DNA of 5,834 bases from positions 1 through 5,834 of the forward strand of contig JASHXM010000107.1 in the NCBI GenBank assembly GCA_030043545.1, written 5' to 3'. The notes under the pieces were generated by a model, which saw nothing but the letters and a program-made list of their open reading frames with translations, did no database searches and was not told the DNA's origin. Below are positions 1 to 5,626 of this stretch, piece after piece (the stretch's first letter is position 1; the number at the start of each line of letters is the position of its first letter). The position numbers and the translations under genes are program-made. This stretch comes from Thermoplasmata archaeon (GTDB taxonomy: Archaea; Thermoplasmatota; Thermoplasmata; Lutacidiplasmatales; UBA184).

Positions 1-845
1 TCGCCGTAGAACTCCTTGAGCTTGTCCGCCTTCGAGACGGCGATGACGAGCGGCGTCTCGCGGGTCCGCGTGTAGCGGAAGACGCCGCGCGCGAGGTTGA
101 TCTGCTGCGCCTGGTCGCGGAGCGACGCGAGCGCCGGCGACAGGAACAGGATGATCGCGTCGGCCTCCTGGACGAACCGGCCCAGCAGCGTGAGGCCGCG
201 GCGCCAGAGGTCGCGGCGGTCCGGCCGCCAGGAGTCGAAGTGCGGGATCACCCGGCAGCTCTTCTCGGTGACCTCCCCGTCGGCGGAGTCGATCCAGAGC
301 CGGTCGTAGCTGAAGTAGTCGGCGATGATCCCGCCGGCCTCGTCGACGGTGTGAAGCTCGATCGGACGGGAGGCGGTCTTCTCCTCCGGCGTCCCGTAGC
401 GGAAATGCATCTTCATCTCGACGAACTGGTTGAACTTCGTCGGGAGCGGGTACTTCGTGAGGATCCCCTGGTCCTCCCGGCCCGCGGAGAGCTCGACCCA
501 CAGCTTGCGCCGGTCCTCCATCGGCCGGTTGACGTAGTAGCGGGTCGTCGTCTCCAGGCTCTCCTCGGGGTCGGTCGGGTCGGTCGTCTCGTACGTCGTC
601 TCCTCGAGCGCGACGTCGTTGTCGAGGTCGCCGAACAGCGGCAGGTTGCCGCCGTCCTCCCGCGCGGGGACGTACAGGATCGGGAGGTTGAGCCCGAAGT
701 GGCCGGAGAGGAAGCGGAAGTACGTCGTCTTGCCGGACGCCGGGATCCCGACGACGGCGATCCGGGCCGAGTCCGGGGACGACTTCGTCTCCCGCTTCGC
801 GCCCGGCGCGCGGCGGGTCCGGGTCGTCACCTTCACTTCCGGCAT
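1..845 (-). CDS. P-loop GTPase, C-terminal part outside window, partner of the VWA gene
   Basis: The gene is open at the left edge, so only its first 281 residues are visible. After a basic N-terminal tail of about 27 residues comes a Walker A/G1 motif, GIPASGKT, at residues 33-40. A G3-like DEAG lies at 168-171 after a hydrophobic strand. A hydrophobic strand (about 231-235) and another (266-270) precede an SKAD at 271-274 that fits the G4 guanine-recognition motif (NKxD-like). This order supports a GTPase rather than a general ATPase. The roughly 125 residues between G1 and G3 are much longer than in Ras-like proteins and are rich in Thr, Glu and Tyr around 80-105, so this is not a standard translational or Ras GTPase. 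It recalls the 'double-GTPase' (DO-GTPase) type, but I cannot confirm that. The ATG at 845 lies 10 bases after the VWA stop, with GGGGAG just upstream, so the two are very likely co-transcribed. No signal peptide or membrane segment is visible. Substrate and process are unknown. Confidence 0.8.
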   Translation of the reverse strand, partial: MPEVKVTTRTRRAPGAKRETKSSPDSARIAVVGIPASGKTTYFRFLSGHFGLNLPILYVPAREDGGNLPLFGDLDNDVALEETTYETTDPTDPEESLETTTRYYVNRPMEDRRKLWVELSAGREDQGILTKYPLPTKFNQFVEMKMHFRYGTPEEKTASRPIELHTVDEAGGIIADYFSYDRLWIDSADGEVTEKSCRVIPHFDSWRPDRRDLWRRGLTLLGRFVQEADAIILFLSPALASLRDQAQQINLARGVFRYTRTRETPLVIAVSKADKLKEFYG

Positions 846-855
846 CGGCTCCCCG

Positions 856-2358
856 TCACCGCATCTCGGCGAGGCATATCTCGATGAAGTCGAGCGCCCC
901 CTCGACGATCGGGCCGGCGCTCGCGAACTCGAGCCGAGCGTCCTGGAGCCGGCCGAAGACGTCCTCGACGGCCGCCTCGTGGCGGAGCGCCGCGTCTTGG
1001 AGGTCCCCCTCGCCGGCGAGCCGCGTCAGTTGGTAGGTGCCGCGCAGCTCCATCAGGCGGCCCAGGAGGTCCATCAGGCGGTCGCGCGCGGCGGGGTCGG
1101 CGCCGCCGAGCCTGTGCTCGGTGTCGTCGATGAACCGGACGAGCGTCTCCGTCTCCTTGTCGTTCTGCATCCGGGCCTGGAGGAGCGCGAGGCGGCGGAG
1201 GACGGACGCCTGGCTCCCCGCCGGCAGCTTCTCTGCCTCCGCCCACGCCTTGAGGAGCGATCGGGCCGCGTCGACGACCGACCGCTGGGCGAACTGGACG
1301 CGCGCCTCCCAGTAGAGCCGGGTCACCGGCGGCAGCACCGCCTGGCCGTCGTTCAGCTGGGCGAGGGCGCGGGCGTACTGGCCCGCGAGGTACGCCTCGA
1401 TGACGTCGCCGAGCGGTCCGTACCGCTCCTTGAGGTAGGCGGGGGCCCCGCCGGTCGCCGGCAGGACGCCGACCTCGAGGTCGGGCGCCTCCAGGTACGT
1501 CGCGTCGCTCGCCCCGCCGTTGTTCGGCCGCGGGGCGCGCAGGCGGGCGACGGTCGCGTGCTGCTGGGGCTCCTTGAGGGCCTTGGCGGCGCTCGCCGCG
1601 TGCTGCGCCAGCTCCTCGGGGTGGAGCTCCTCGAGCGGCCGGTCGTCGTCGTAGCTCACGTCGAGGAACGCCTGGACCATCTGGGCGAACAGCTGGGTCC
1701 CCGTCGTGACCTCCTGGAAGCCGAACGCCCCGGCGAGACCGAGCGTCTGGGCCCGGGCGCGGAGCTGCTCCAGGAAGCCGTTCATCGCCCCGGCGTCGAC
1801 CCCGCGGTCGCGTTCCCCGCCGCTGCCGATCCCGACGACCTTCAAGCTCAGCTCGGAGCCGGCGGGGAGGATGTACGGGACCAGGTCGGTGAGCCCGCCG
1901 CGGAGCGGCGTGCCCGGCTCGGCGGGGACGCCGAAGCGGGCGGAGGCGTTGTCCCAGCCGTCCGTGACGAGGACGAGGTTGCCGCGGACCCCGTGCACGC
2001 CCGCGCGCAGGAGGTCGGCCCCGACCGCGATCGCATCCCAGACGGCCGACCGGCCGCTCGGCTGGAGGAGGGCGAGGAGGTTCTCGATGTACGGGAGGTT
2101 CTCGCGATGTACCTCGCCGAGCGGCACCGGGACGCGGACCGTCTCGGTGAACGTCACGAGCCCGAACGGCGTCCCGGACGCCGCGGCGTCCTGGAGGATC
2201 CGGAACACCGCCGTGCGGGCGACCTCGATCTTCTGGCGCTCGCCGCTCGTCCCCTGCGGGTCCGGGAGCGGCGCGAGCATGCTCTTGGAGAGGTCCAGGA
2301 GCAGCACGTTGCGGTCCCGAAGGTTCGGGACCGGCAGCGCGGCGGAGGCGTCCTGCAT
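856..2358 (-). CDS. VWA-domain protein with helical, TPR-like C-terminal half
   Basis: This encodes about 500 residues. A hydrophobic strand leads into DLSKS at residues 22-26, which matches the MIDAS signature DxSxS. The usual MIDAS threonine position is probably occupied by Ser104 in a PSGRSAVWDAI segment, and the third element is TDG at 132-134 after strand NLVLV. The VWA domain spans roughly 14-235. The rest is Ala/Leu/Arg-rich helix; 318-420 includes a TPR-like stretch (AYLAGQYARALAQL). No signal peptide or membrane segment is seen, so a cytoplasmic protein-interaction scaffold binding a divalent metal is likely. I chose the ATG at 2358. An in-frame ATG at 2448 would add 30 low-complexity residues, but the nearest TATA-like box (2462-2470) predicts transcription starting around 2438, downstream of that codon. 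It is first in a unit with the GTPase, 10 bases downstream. A chaperone, metal-insertion or conflict-system role are all possible; none is shown. Confidence 0.85.
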   Translation of the reverse strand: MQDASAALPVPNLRDRNVLLLDLSKSMLAPLPDPQGTSGERQKIEVARTAVFRILQDAAASGTPFGLVTFTETVRVPVPLGEVHRENLPYIENLLALLQPSGRSAVWDAIAVGADLLRAGVHGVRGNLVLVTDGWDNASARFGVPAEPGTPLRGGLTDLVPYILPAGSELSLKVVGIGSGGERDRGVDAGAMNGFLEQLRARAQTLGLAGAFGFQEVTTGTQLFAQMVQAFLDVSYDDDRPLEELHPEELAQHAASAAKALKEPQQHATVARLRAPRPNNGGASDATYLEAPDLEVGVLPATGGAPAYLKERYGPLGDVIEAYLAGQYARALAQLNDGQAVLPPVTRLYWEARVQFAQRSVVDAARSLLKAWAEAEKLPAGSQASVLRRLALLQARMQNDKETETLVRFIDDTEHRLGGADPAARDRLMDLLGRLMELRGTYQLTRLAGEGDLQDAALRHEAAVEDVFGRLQDARLEFASAGPIVEGALDFIEICLAEMR

Positions 2359-2461
2359 GGCCGACTGCGGTGCGCCCAAGGTTCCGGCCCGGCTCAGCTC
2401 AGCCCCGGGTCGACGTCCGGACGGGCCGGCCGTGCTCCACGGCTGCATTTACCAAGGGATG

Positions 2462-2470
2462 GGTATTTGT
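2462..2470 (-). promoter_or_regulatory. Putative TATA box of the VWA-GTPase unit
   Basis: On the minus strand this reads ACAAATACC, close to the TTAAATACC box upstream of S19e. Using the same 31-32 base spacing, transcription would begin near 2438, giving the VWA mRNA a leader of about 80 bases. The match is weaker than at the other promoters (AC in place of TT), and the leader is long, so the assignment is tentative. Confidence 0.4.
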
Positions 2471-2549
2471 GCGTTCCGTTGCCCGCGGCGTCCCCTACGG
2501 CGGCCGGATTCCTCGCCGGGGAACGACGCGCTCGCGTTCGCCCCAACGG

Positions 2550-2558
2550 TTATAACCC
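2550..2558 (+). promoter_or_regulatory. TATA box of rps17e, leaderless-type spacing
   Basis: TTATAACCC stands out in very GC-rich intergenic DNA. Its first T is 31 bases before the A of the S17e start codon. Archaeal transcription normally starts about 25 bases past the box centre, so the transcript should begin at or within a few bases of the ATG. No Shine-Dalgarno sequence is present between box and gene, which agrees with leaderless translation. Confidence 0.7.
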
Positions 2559-2580
2559 GCACCCGGGTCCCGCGGCGCGC

Positions 2581-2808
2581 ATGGGCAACATCCGCCAGAC
2601 GTACATCAAGCGGGTCGCGATCGAGCTGATCCGCCACTATCCGAACGACTTCGGCGGGGATTTCGCCCAGAACAAGAAGAAGGTGCTCGAGCTGACCGAC
2701 CTCGGCACCAAGGCGGCGGACGGCCAGCTGACCGTCGTCCACAAGAAGCTCGCGAACCGGATCGCGGGGTACGCGACCCGCTACACGAAGCGCAAGCGCG
2801 GCACGTAG
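2581..2808 (+). CDS. rps17e: Archaeal 30S ribosomal protein S17e
   Basis: This 75-residue protein is a small-subunit component found in archaea and eukaryotes. The N-terminus MGNIRQTYIKRVAIELI, the segment DFAQNKKKVLELT (about 28-40) and NRIAGYATRY near the C-terminus are the family hallmarks. The ATG at 2581 is fixed by this N-terminus and by the TATA box 31 bases upstream. Compared with the usual archaeal pattern, where a few residues such as TSK separate the LTN motif from RNRIAGY, this protein carries about 11 extra residues here (around AADGQLTVVHK). It also has a basic tail, TKRKRGT. It stands alone, divergent from the VWA gene and convergent with aIF6 across a 25-base gap. Confidence 0.95.
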   Translation: MGNIRQTYIKRVAIELIRHYPNDFGGDFAQNKKKVLELTDLGTKAADGQLTVVHKKLANRIAGYATRYTKRKRGT

Positions 2809-2811
2809 GCC

Positions 2812-2826
2812 GGCCGCGACGCGGCC
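2812..2826. repeat. 7-bp inverted repeat between convergent S17e and aIF6 genes
   Basis: GGCCGCG and its exact reverse complement CGCGGCC flank a single A, filling most of the 25-base gap between two convergent stop codons. As RNA it could form a short hairpin of about 5 bp with a 5-base loop from either strand. No T-tract follows on either side, so it lacks the usual archaeal termination signal. In DNA this GC-rich it may be chance. Confidence 0.3.
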
Positions 2827-2833
2827 CTCGGCG

Positions 2834-3502
2834 CTAGGCGTCGAGGGGCGACAGCCCCTCTTGGAGGTGGACGATCTCCACCGGCGTCGTCGGGCGTCCG
2901 ACGAGCAGTCCCCGCGAGTTCGCGACGACGCACGCTCCGACGACCGGCACGCCGAAGTTGGCGCTCGAGCGGTGGACCGGGACCCCGAGCAGCTGCTCCG
3001 CGTGCGCCGCCTCCCGGTCGGTCGTCTTCGGGTGGAGCACCGCGCCGCGGTTCGTCGCGACGCCGGCCATCCCGACGGTCCCGAGACCGGCGAGCGTCGC
3101 CCGCGCCGCGGGGACGCCGAGCGCTTCGCCGACCGCCGCGACCGCGGAGTCGGTGAACTCGGGGTGGACGAGCGCCCCCGAGTCGTTCGCGAGGACGTTG
3201 TTCCCCATCGCGTTCCGTCGGTCGCGGACGACGGCGACCGGGGCGATCGCCTCGAGGGCCCGCCGCTCGTCGCGGTCGAGCGCCTCTCCGACGACGAAGC
3301 CGCGCGAGTTCGCCGCCACCAGCGCGCCGACGACCTCCGCCTCGCCGATCGTGGTGCGGACCGGCGCGGCCCCGAGCACCCGGGCGAGCTCCCGTTCGAG
3401 CGGCGACGGGGTCGACGGCGGGATCACCACCGCGCGCTCGCCCGCGCGCACGAAGACGCCGAGGTACGGACTGCCGGCGAACAGCGTTCGACCGACCGGC
3501 AC
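2834..3502 (-). CDS. eif6: Translation initiation factor 6 (aIF6)
   Basis: aIF6 binds the large ribosomal subunit and blocks premature joining to the small subunit. The 222-residue length is normal for the family. The five-fold pentein repeat can be seen: GSPYLGVFVRAGERAVV (10-26), VVGALVAANSRGFVVG (57-72), MGNNVLANDSGALVHPEF (99-116), VGMAGVATNRGAVLHPKT (143-160) and VVGACVVANSRGLLVG (187-202). The start is GTG at 3502, 22 bases after the L31e stop. GAGGGGG lies about 12 bases upstream, a poorly spaced ribosome-binding site. It is last in the ribosomal operon and ends 25 bases from the convergent S17e stop. In many archaea the L31e-aIF6 pair is followed by an L18a/LX-type protein, prefoldin alpha and FtsY; none is here. 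Confidence 0.95.
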   Translation of the reverse strand: MPVGRTLFAGSPYLGVFVRAGERAVVIPPSTPSPLERELARVLGAAPVRTTIGEAEVVGALVAANSRGFVVGEALDRDERRALEAIAPVAVVRDRRNAMGNNVLANDSGALVHPEFTDSAVAAVGEALGVPAARATLAGLGTVGMAGVATNRGAVLHPKTTDREAAHAEQLLGVPVHRSSANFGVPVVGACVVANSRGLLVGRPTTPVEIVHLQEGLSPLDA

Positions 3503-3524
3503 GCGACGGCCCGGCCCCCTCGGC

Positions 3525-3821
3525 CTACTCGGTCCCGAGCAGGTCGACCTCGATCAGACCGTCCTCGAATCGGATCGCCTTCACGCGGACCTGGCTCGGG
3601 ATGTGCTGGATGCCGCGCTCCCAGAGGTGCTGGTTCAGGTGCGGGTCGATCCAGACGTCCTCGGGCTTTCCCTTCATGTGACGCACGACGAACCGGCGGA
3701 TCGTCTCGACGGCGTGGCCGGCCCGCCGTCGGCGCGACGGCTGGTGGCGGCTCGCGCGCAGCGGGATCACGTACTCCCGTTCGAGCTCCTCGCCCCGACG
3801 CGGGGTCGTCTCCGGCGACAT
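3525..3821 (-). CDS. rpl31e: Archaeal 50S ribosomal protein L31e
   Basis: This 98-residue protein is a large-subunit component near the polypeptide exit tunnel in archaea and eukaryotes. Diagnostic segments are EREYVIPLR (14-22), the basic helix RRAGHAVETIRRFVVRHMK (32-50), the acidic-to-hydrophobic stretch DVWIDPHLN (55-63) and WERGIQ (67-72), followed by a C-terminal strand carrying QVRVKAI. The first 13 residues are polar and variable. The ATG at 3821 is supported by GGAGGT at 3835-3830 on the minus strand, eight bases before it. It lies 21 bases after L39e and 22 bases before aIF6, in the order standard for archaea. Confidence 0.95.
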   Translation of the reverse strand: MSPETTPRRGEELEREYVIPLRASRHQPSRRRRAGHAVETIRRFVVRHMKGKPEDVWIDPHLNQHLWERGIQHIPSQVRVKAIRFEDGLIEVDLLGTE

Positions 3822-3829
3822 GGGGTTCG

Positions 3830-3835
3830 ACCTCC
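3830..3835 (-). promoter_or_regulatory. Shine-Dalgarno site of L31e
   Basis: GGAGGT on the minus strand lies eight bases before the ATG of L31e, in the L39e-L31e gap. It shows that internal cistrons of this operon use Shine-Dalgarno initiation, unlike the leaderless-type first gene, and it supports the chosen L31e start. Confidence 0.6.
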
Positions 3836-3842
3836 GCCCTCC

Positions 3843-4001
3843 CTACTTGTGCAGGTGCCCGCGGCGCCAACTGTGGCGCTTCGGGTGGCGCGCGACGCGA
3901 CGACCGGTCCGCTGCATCACCCAGGCCGGGACGCGCCGGTTCTGCTTCACGACGCGGAAGAGGCGGCGCTTGCGGGCGAGGCTCTTCCTACGGTTCGCCA
4001 C
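3843..4001 (-). CDS. rpl39e: Archaeal 50S ribosomal protein L39e
   Basis: This is a very small gene of 52 residues, extremely basic and rich in Arg. It encodes a thread-like protein lining the large-subunit exit tunnel in archaea and eukaryotes. The N-terminal [14 protein letters not shown] is followed by the family core [10 protein letters not shown] at 19-28, then [19 protein letters not shown] to the end. The start is GTG at 4001, and a strong Shine-Dalgarno (GGAGGAGGA on the minus strand) ends five bases before it. It is separated by 15 bases from the upstream PDCD5-like stop and by 21 bases from L31e. Length and content match the usual 50-52-residue family. Confidence 0.95.
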   Translation of the reverse strand: MANRRKSLARKRRLFRVVKQNRRVPAWVMQRTGRRVARHPKRHSWRRGHLHK

Positions 4002-4006
4002 GGCCG

Positions 4007-4015
4007 TCCTCCTCC
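4007..4015 (-). promoter_or_regulatory. Strong Shine-Dalgarno site deciding the L39e GTG start
   Basis: GGAGGAGGA on the minus strand ends five bases before the GTG at 4001, immediately after the PDCD5-like stop codon. It fixes the non-ATG start of this short gene, which simple open-reading-frame searches would miss. Confidence 0.75.
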
Positions 4016-4016
4016 C

Positions 4017-4376
4017 CTAGCGTCGGGTGATCCGGATCTCGCGGCGATCCGGGGAGATCCGCTCCAGGAGCGCCCGGAGCGTCGGGTCGTCGATCTGCCG
4101 CTGGATCCGCCCGCTGGCGGCCAGGGCGAGCAGCTGCTGCTCGACCGCCGCGGCGACGTCCGGCTTCGCGAGCCGGATCCGGCCCAACCGCTCGCGCGCA
4201 TCGGGCGTGAGGATCCGCCGGAGCGCCTCCGATCGCTCCGCGTCGCGTCGCTGGCGCTCGGCCTCCTGGGCCGCGTACACCTGCGCGTTCGCGGAGTCGC
4301 TCGACTGCATCTCCTGGAGCTGCTGCATCCGGCGCCGGCGAAGCTCCGCGAGCTCCGCGTCGTCCGAGACCGACAT
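4017..4376 (-). CDS. PDCD5/TFAR19-family nucleic-acid-binding protein
   Basis: This is a 119-residue protein of the archaeal 'DNA-binding protein' family related to eukaryotic PDCD5. The first 50 residues form a charged helix beginning ELAELRRRRMQQLQ and rich in Gln, Glu and Arg. The conserved three-helix core follows: ILTPDARERLGRIRLAKPD (55-73) and AVEQQLLALAASGRI (77-91), then IDDPTLRALLERI. The C-terminus is basic (RREIRITRR). The biochemical role in archaea is not firmly established; nucleic-acid binding is the usual annotation. It sits between S19e (31 bases upstream) and L39e (15 bases downstream), its common archaeal position, which suggests a ribosome- or translation-linked job. The ATG at 4376 has no strong Shine-Dalgarno. 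Confidence 0.93.
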   Translation of the reverse strand: MSVSDDAELAELRRRRMQQLQEMQSSDSANAQVYAAQEAERQRRDAERSEALRRILTPDARERLGRIRLAKPDVAAAVEQQLLALAASGRIQRQIDDPTLRALLERISPDRREIRITRR

Positions 4377-4407
4377 CCGGGACCACCGCTCCGTCTCCCC
4401 GACCGGC

Positions 4408-4863
4408 CTACAGGTACTTGGCGAGCGCGGGTCGCTCCGCCGCGAGCGCGCGGAGGAGGTCCCGGCTCACCGAGTCGAGGAGCTTCTGCCCCGACGCGCT
4501 GACCCGGCGGCCGAACGTCTTGTACGGCTGGAGGAGGCCCGCCTTCTCGAGCTGCTGGACGATCTCCCGCAGGACGGCGCGCGAGCCGGTCCGCGCGTGG
4601 TACGGCGCGCTGCCGCGGTCGCGCTTCCCGCCGTACTCCGCGCTCAGCCGCTCGACGCCGATGTACCCCTTGAGGTAGATCTTGCGGAGGACCGAGGCGC
4701 TTCGAAGGTACCACCAGTCGGTCGCGACGGGGGCCCGTTGCTTGTGGACCCCGGTCTTCGCGAACTCCGCCCACGGGGGCGGCGAGACCGCGCCGCGCGT
4801 TTTGAGCTCGCCCGCCAGCTTGGTGAGCAGGGCGGACGTCGGCACGTCGTTCGGGTGCACCAT
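4408..4863 (-). CDS. rps19e: Archaeal 30S ribosomal protein S19e
   Basis: This 151-residue protein belongs to the small-subunit head in archaea and eukaryotes, where its eukaryotic counterpart is needed for small-subunit rRNA maturation. The N-terminus DVPTSALLTKLAGELK (6-21) and PPWAEFAKTG (29-38) lead to the core signature DWWYLRSASVLRKIYLKG (49-66), then IGVERLSAEYGGKR (68-81) and a winged-helix segment LREIVQQLEKAGLL. I chose the ATG at 4863. An in-frame GTG at 4878 would add five residues, but the TATA-like box at 4887-4895 predicts transcription starting near 4863, downstream of that GTG. It is the first gene of the operon that continues through the PDCD5-like gene, L39e, L31e and aIF6. 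Confidence 0.95.
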   Translation of the reverse strand: MVHPNDVPTSALLTKLAGELKTRGAVSPPPWAEFAKTGVHKQRAPVATDWWYLRSASVLRKIYLKGYIGVERLSAEYGGKRDRGSAPYHARTGSRAVLREIVQQLEKAGLLQPYKTFGRRVSASGQKLLDSVSRDLLRALAAERPALAKYL

Positions 4864-4886
4864 CGAGGGGGCGCCCACTCGGCCGG

Positions 4887-4895
4887 GGTATTTAA
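4887..4895 (-). promoter_or_regulatory. TATA box of the S19e-to-aIF6 operon, leaderless-type spacing
   Basis: On the minus strand this reads TTAAATACC, an AT-rich island in GC-rich DNA. Its first T is 32 bases before the A of the S19e ATG at 4863, almost the same as the spacing at S17e. The mRNA should begin at or just before that ATG, with no room for a Shine-Dalgarno site. Confidence 0.7.
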
Positions 4896-4924
4896 TGACG
4901 AGCGCGCGCGCCCTCGGAGCGGCC

Positions 4925-4954
4925 GCGTCGACCGGCGCCGGCGGGGGTCGACGC
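4925..4954. repeat. 9-bp perfect inverted repeat, candidate operator upstream of the mobA-like gene
   Basis: GCGTCGACC at 4925-4933 and its exact reverse complement GGTCGACGC at 4946-4954 are separated by 12 bases. The two GTCGAC cores are 20 bases apart, close to two helical turns, as expected for a dimeric regulator contacting one DNA face. The right arm ends 11 bases before the TATA-like box of the molybdenum-cofactor pair, a position where a bound protein could recruit or block the basal factors. Chance is possible at this GC content. Confidence 0.4.
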
Positions 4955-4965
4955 CCCGGGACGAC

Positions 4966-4974
4966 TTAACTACC
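4966..4974 (+). promoter_or_regulatory. Putative TATA box of the mobA/mocA-like and xdhC-like pair
   Basis: TTAACTACC matches the S19e box in eight of nine positions. With 31-32 base spacing, transcription would start near 4997, giving a leader of about 20 bases that contains GAGGT at 4998-5002. That motif is about 15 bases from the ATG, farther than ideal for ribosome binding. Confidence 0.5.
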
Positions 4975-5017
4975 GGCGGCCCCCTCGTCGGGGACAGAGG
5001 TCGGCCCCTTCAGCACG

Positions 5018-5626
5018 ATGACGACCGCGGCGCTCGTCCTCTCCGGCGGAGCGTCGACGCGGTACGGCGGATACCCGAAAGCGCTGCTCCAGGTCGACGG
5101 CGCCACCGCGATCGAGCGGGTCTGCGACCGGTGCCTCGACCGCGGCTTCGACCCCGTCGTCGTGGTGGCGGGTCCCCACCACGGCCCGATCGCCCACGCC
5201 CTGCGCGGGCGGCCGGTCACGGTCGTCGCGGCGGAGCGGTGGCACGAGGGACGCACTGCATCGATGCAGGCGGGGCTCGAGGCGATCCCGGAGGACCGCG
5301 ATCTCCTGTTCTGGCCGATCGACCATCCGTTCCCCGGGGGGCGGGCGATCGACCGCCTGCTCGCCGCCCGCGACGCCGACGCGCTCGCGGTCTGGTTCAT
5401 CCCGACGTTCGAGGAGCGCGGGGGGCACCCCGTGCTCTGGCGCGCCCTGCTGCGGTCCGAGCTGTTCGCGCTCCGCTCCGACGCCCCGATCCGTTCCTTA
5501 ATCCCGGAGTTCGGGCCGCAGGTCGGCCGGGTCGCCGTCGACGACCCCGGGGTCGTCGCGAACGTCGACACGCCCGAGGAGTTCGCGTCGGCGCTCGAGG
5601 CGTGGCGGCGTCGGGAGCCCGACTGA
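5018..5626 (+). CDS. MobA/MocA-like molybdopterin nucleotidyltransferase
   Basis: This 202-residue protein has the NTP_transf_3 Rossmann-like fold, which transfers a CMP or GMP moiety from CTP or GTP onto molybdopterin. The N-terminal nucleotide-binding loop is ALVLSGGASTRYGGYPKALL (5-24), with the conserved Arg15 and Lys21. WHEGRTASMQAGL (75-87) and the metal-binding aspartate in IDHPF (101-105) follow, then RGGHPVLW and a terminal NVDTPEEF. The paired glycines in LSGG recall MobA (GTP), whereas RGGHPVL and the XdhC neighbour favour the MocA (CTP) type, so I leave the nucleotide open. Tyr16 stands where Met is usual (RMG), and His103 where Gln is common (DQP). Its TGA overlaps the ATG of the next gene (TGATG), implying translational coupling. 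It is transcribed divergently from S19e. Confidence 0.85.
   Translation: MTTAALVLSGGASTRYGGYPKALLQVDGATAIERVCDRCLDRGFDPVVVVAGPHHGPIAHALRGRPVTVVAAERWHEGRTASMQAGLEAIPEDRDLLFWPIDHPFPGGRAIDRLLAARDADALAVWFIPTFEERGGHPVLWRALLRSELFALRSDAPIRSLIPEFGPQVGRVAVDDPGVVANVDTPEEFASALEAWRRREPD

Larger units (their letters stand above)
2359..2580. other. Divergent intergenic region between the VWA unit and S17e
   Basis: These 222 bases hold one promoter for each direction: the minus-strand box at 2462-2470 and the plus-strand box at 2550-2558. The part nearest the VWA gene stays open in the VWA frame up to an ATG at 2448, but the predicted peptide is low-complexity and looks non-coding. I see no RNA gene or terminator in it. 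Confidence 0.5.
4864..5017. other. Divergent promoter region between S19e operon and molybdenum-cofactor pair
   Basis: These 154 bases contain two outward-facing TATA-like boxes (4887-4895 minus, 4966-4974 plus) with a 30-bp inverted repeat between them, nearer the right-hand promoter. No coding signal is evident. Confidence 0.6.

Noticed and set aside
2509..2523. Small hairpin (TTCCTC/GGGGAA with three-base loop) upstream of the S17e promoter
   Set aside because: It needs a G-T wobble, has no T-tract and lies upstream of the predicted transcription start. It is not distinguishable from chance.
619..2808. A very long plus-strand open frame running antisense to the VWA and GTPase genes and continuing into S17e
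   Set aside because: It lies opposite genes with clear domain motifs, its peptide is Arg/Gly/Leu/Glu low-complexity typical of GC-rich shadow frames, and S17e has its own TATA box and conserved N-terminus at 2581.
2861..4502. Two long plus-strand open frames antisense to aIF6, L31e, L39e, the PDCD5-like gene and S19e
   Set aside because: Both are Arg/Ala/Pro/Gly-rich with no recognisable domain. They result from scarce stop codons at high GC opposite well-supported ribosomal genes.
4981..4994. CCCC/GGGG hairpin upstream of the mobA-like gene
   Set aside because: It has only four pairs of a single base type and lies before the predicted transcription start near 4997, so it would not be in the mRNA.
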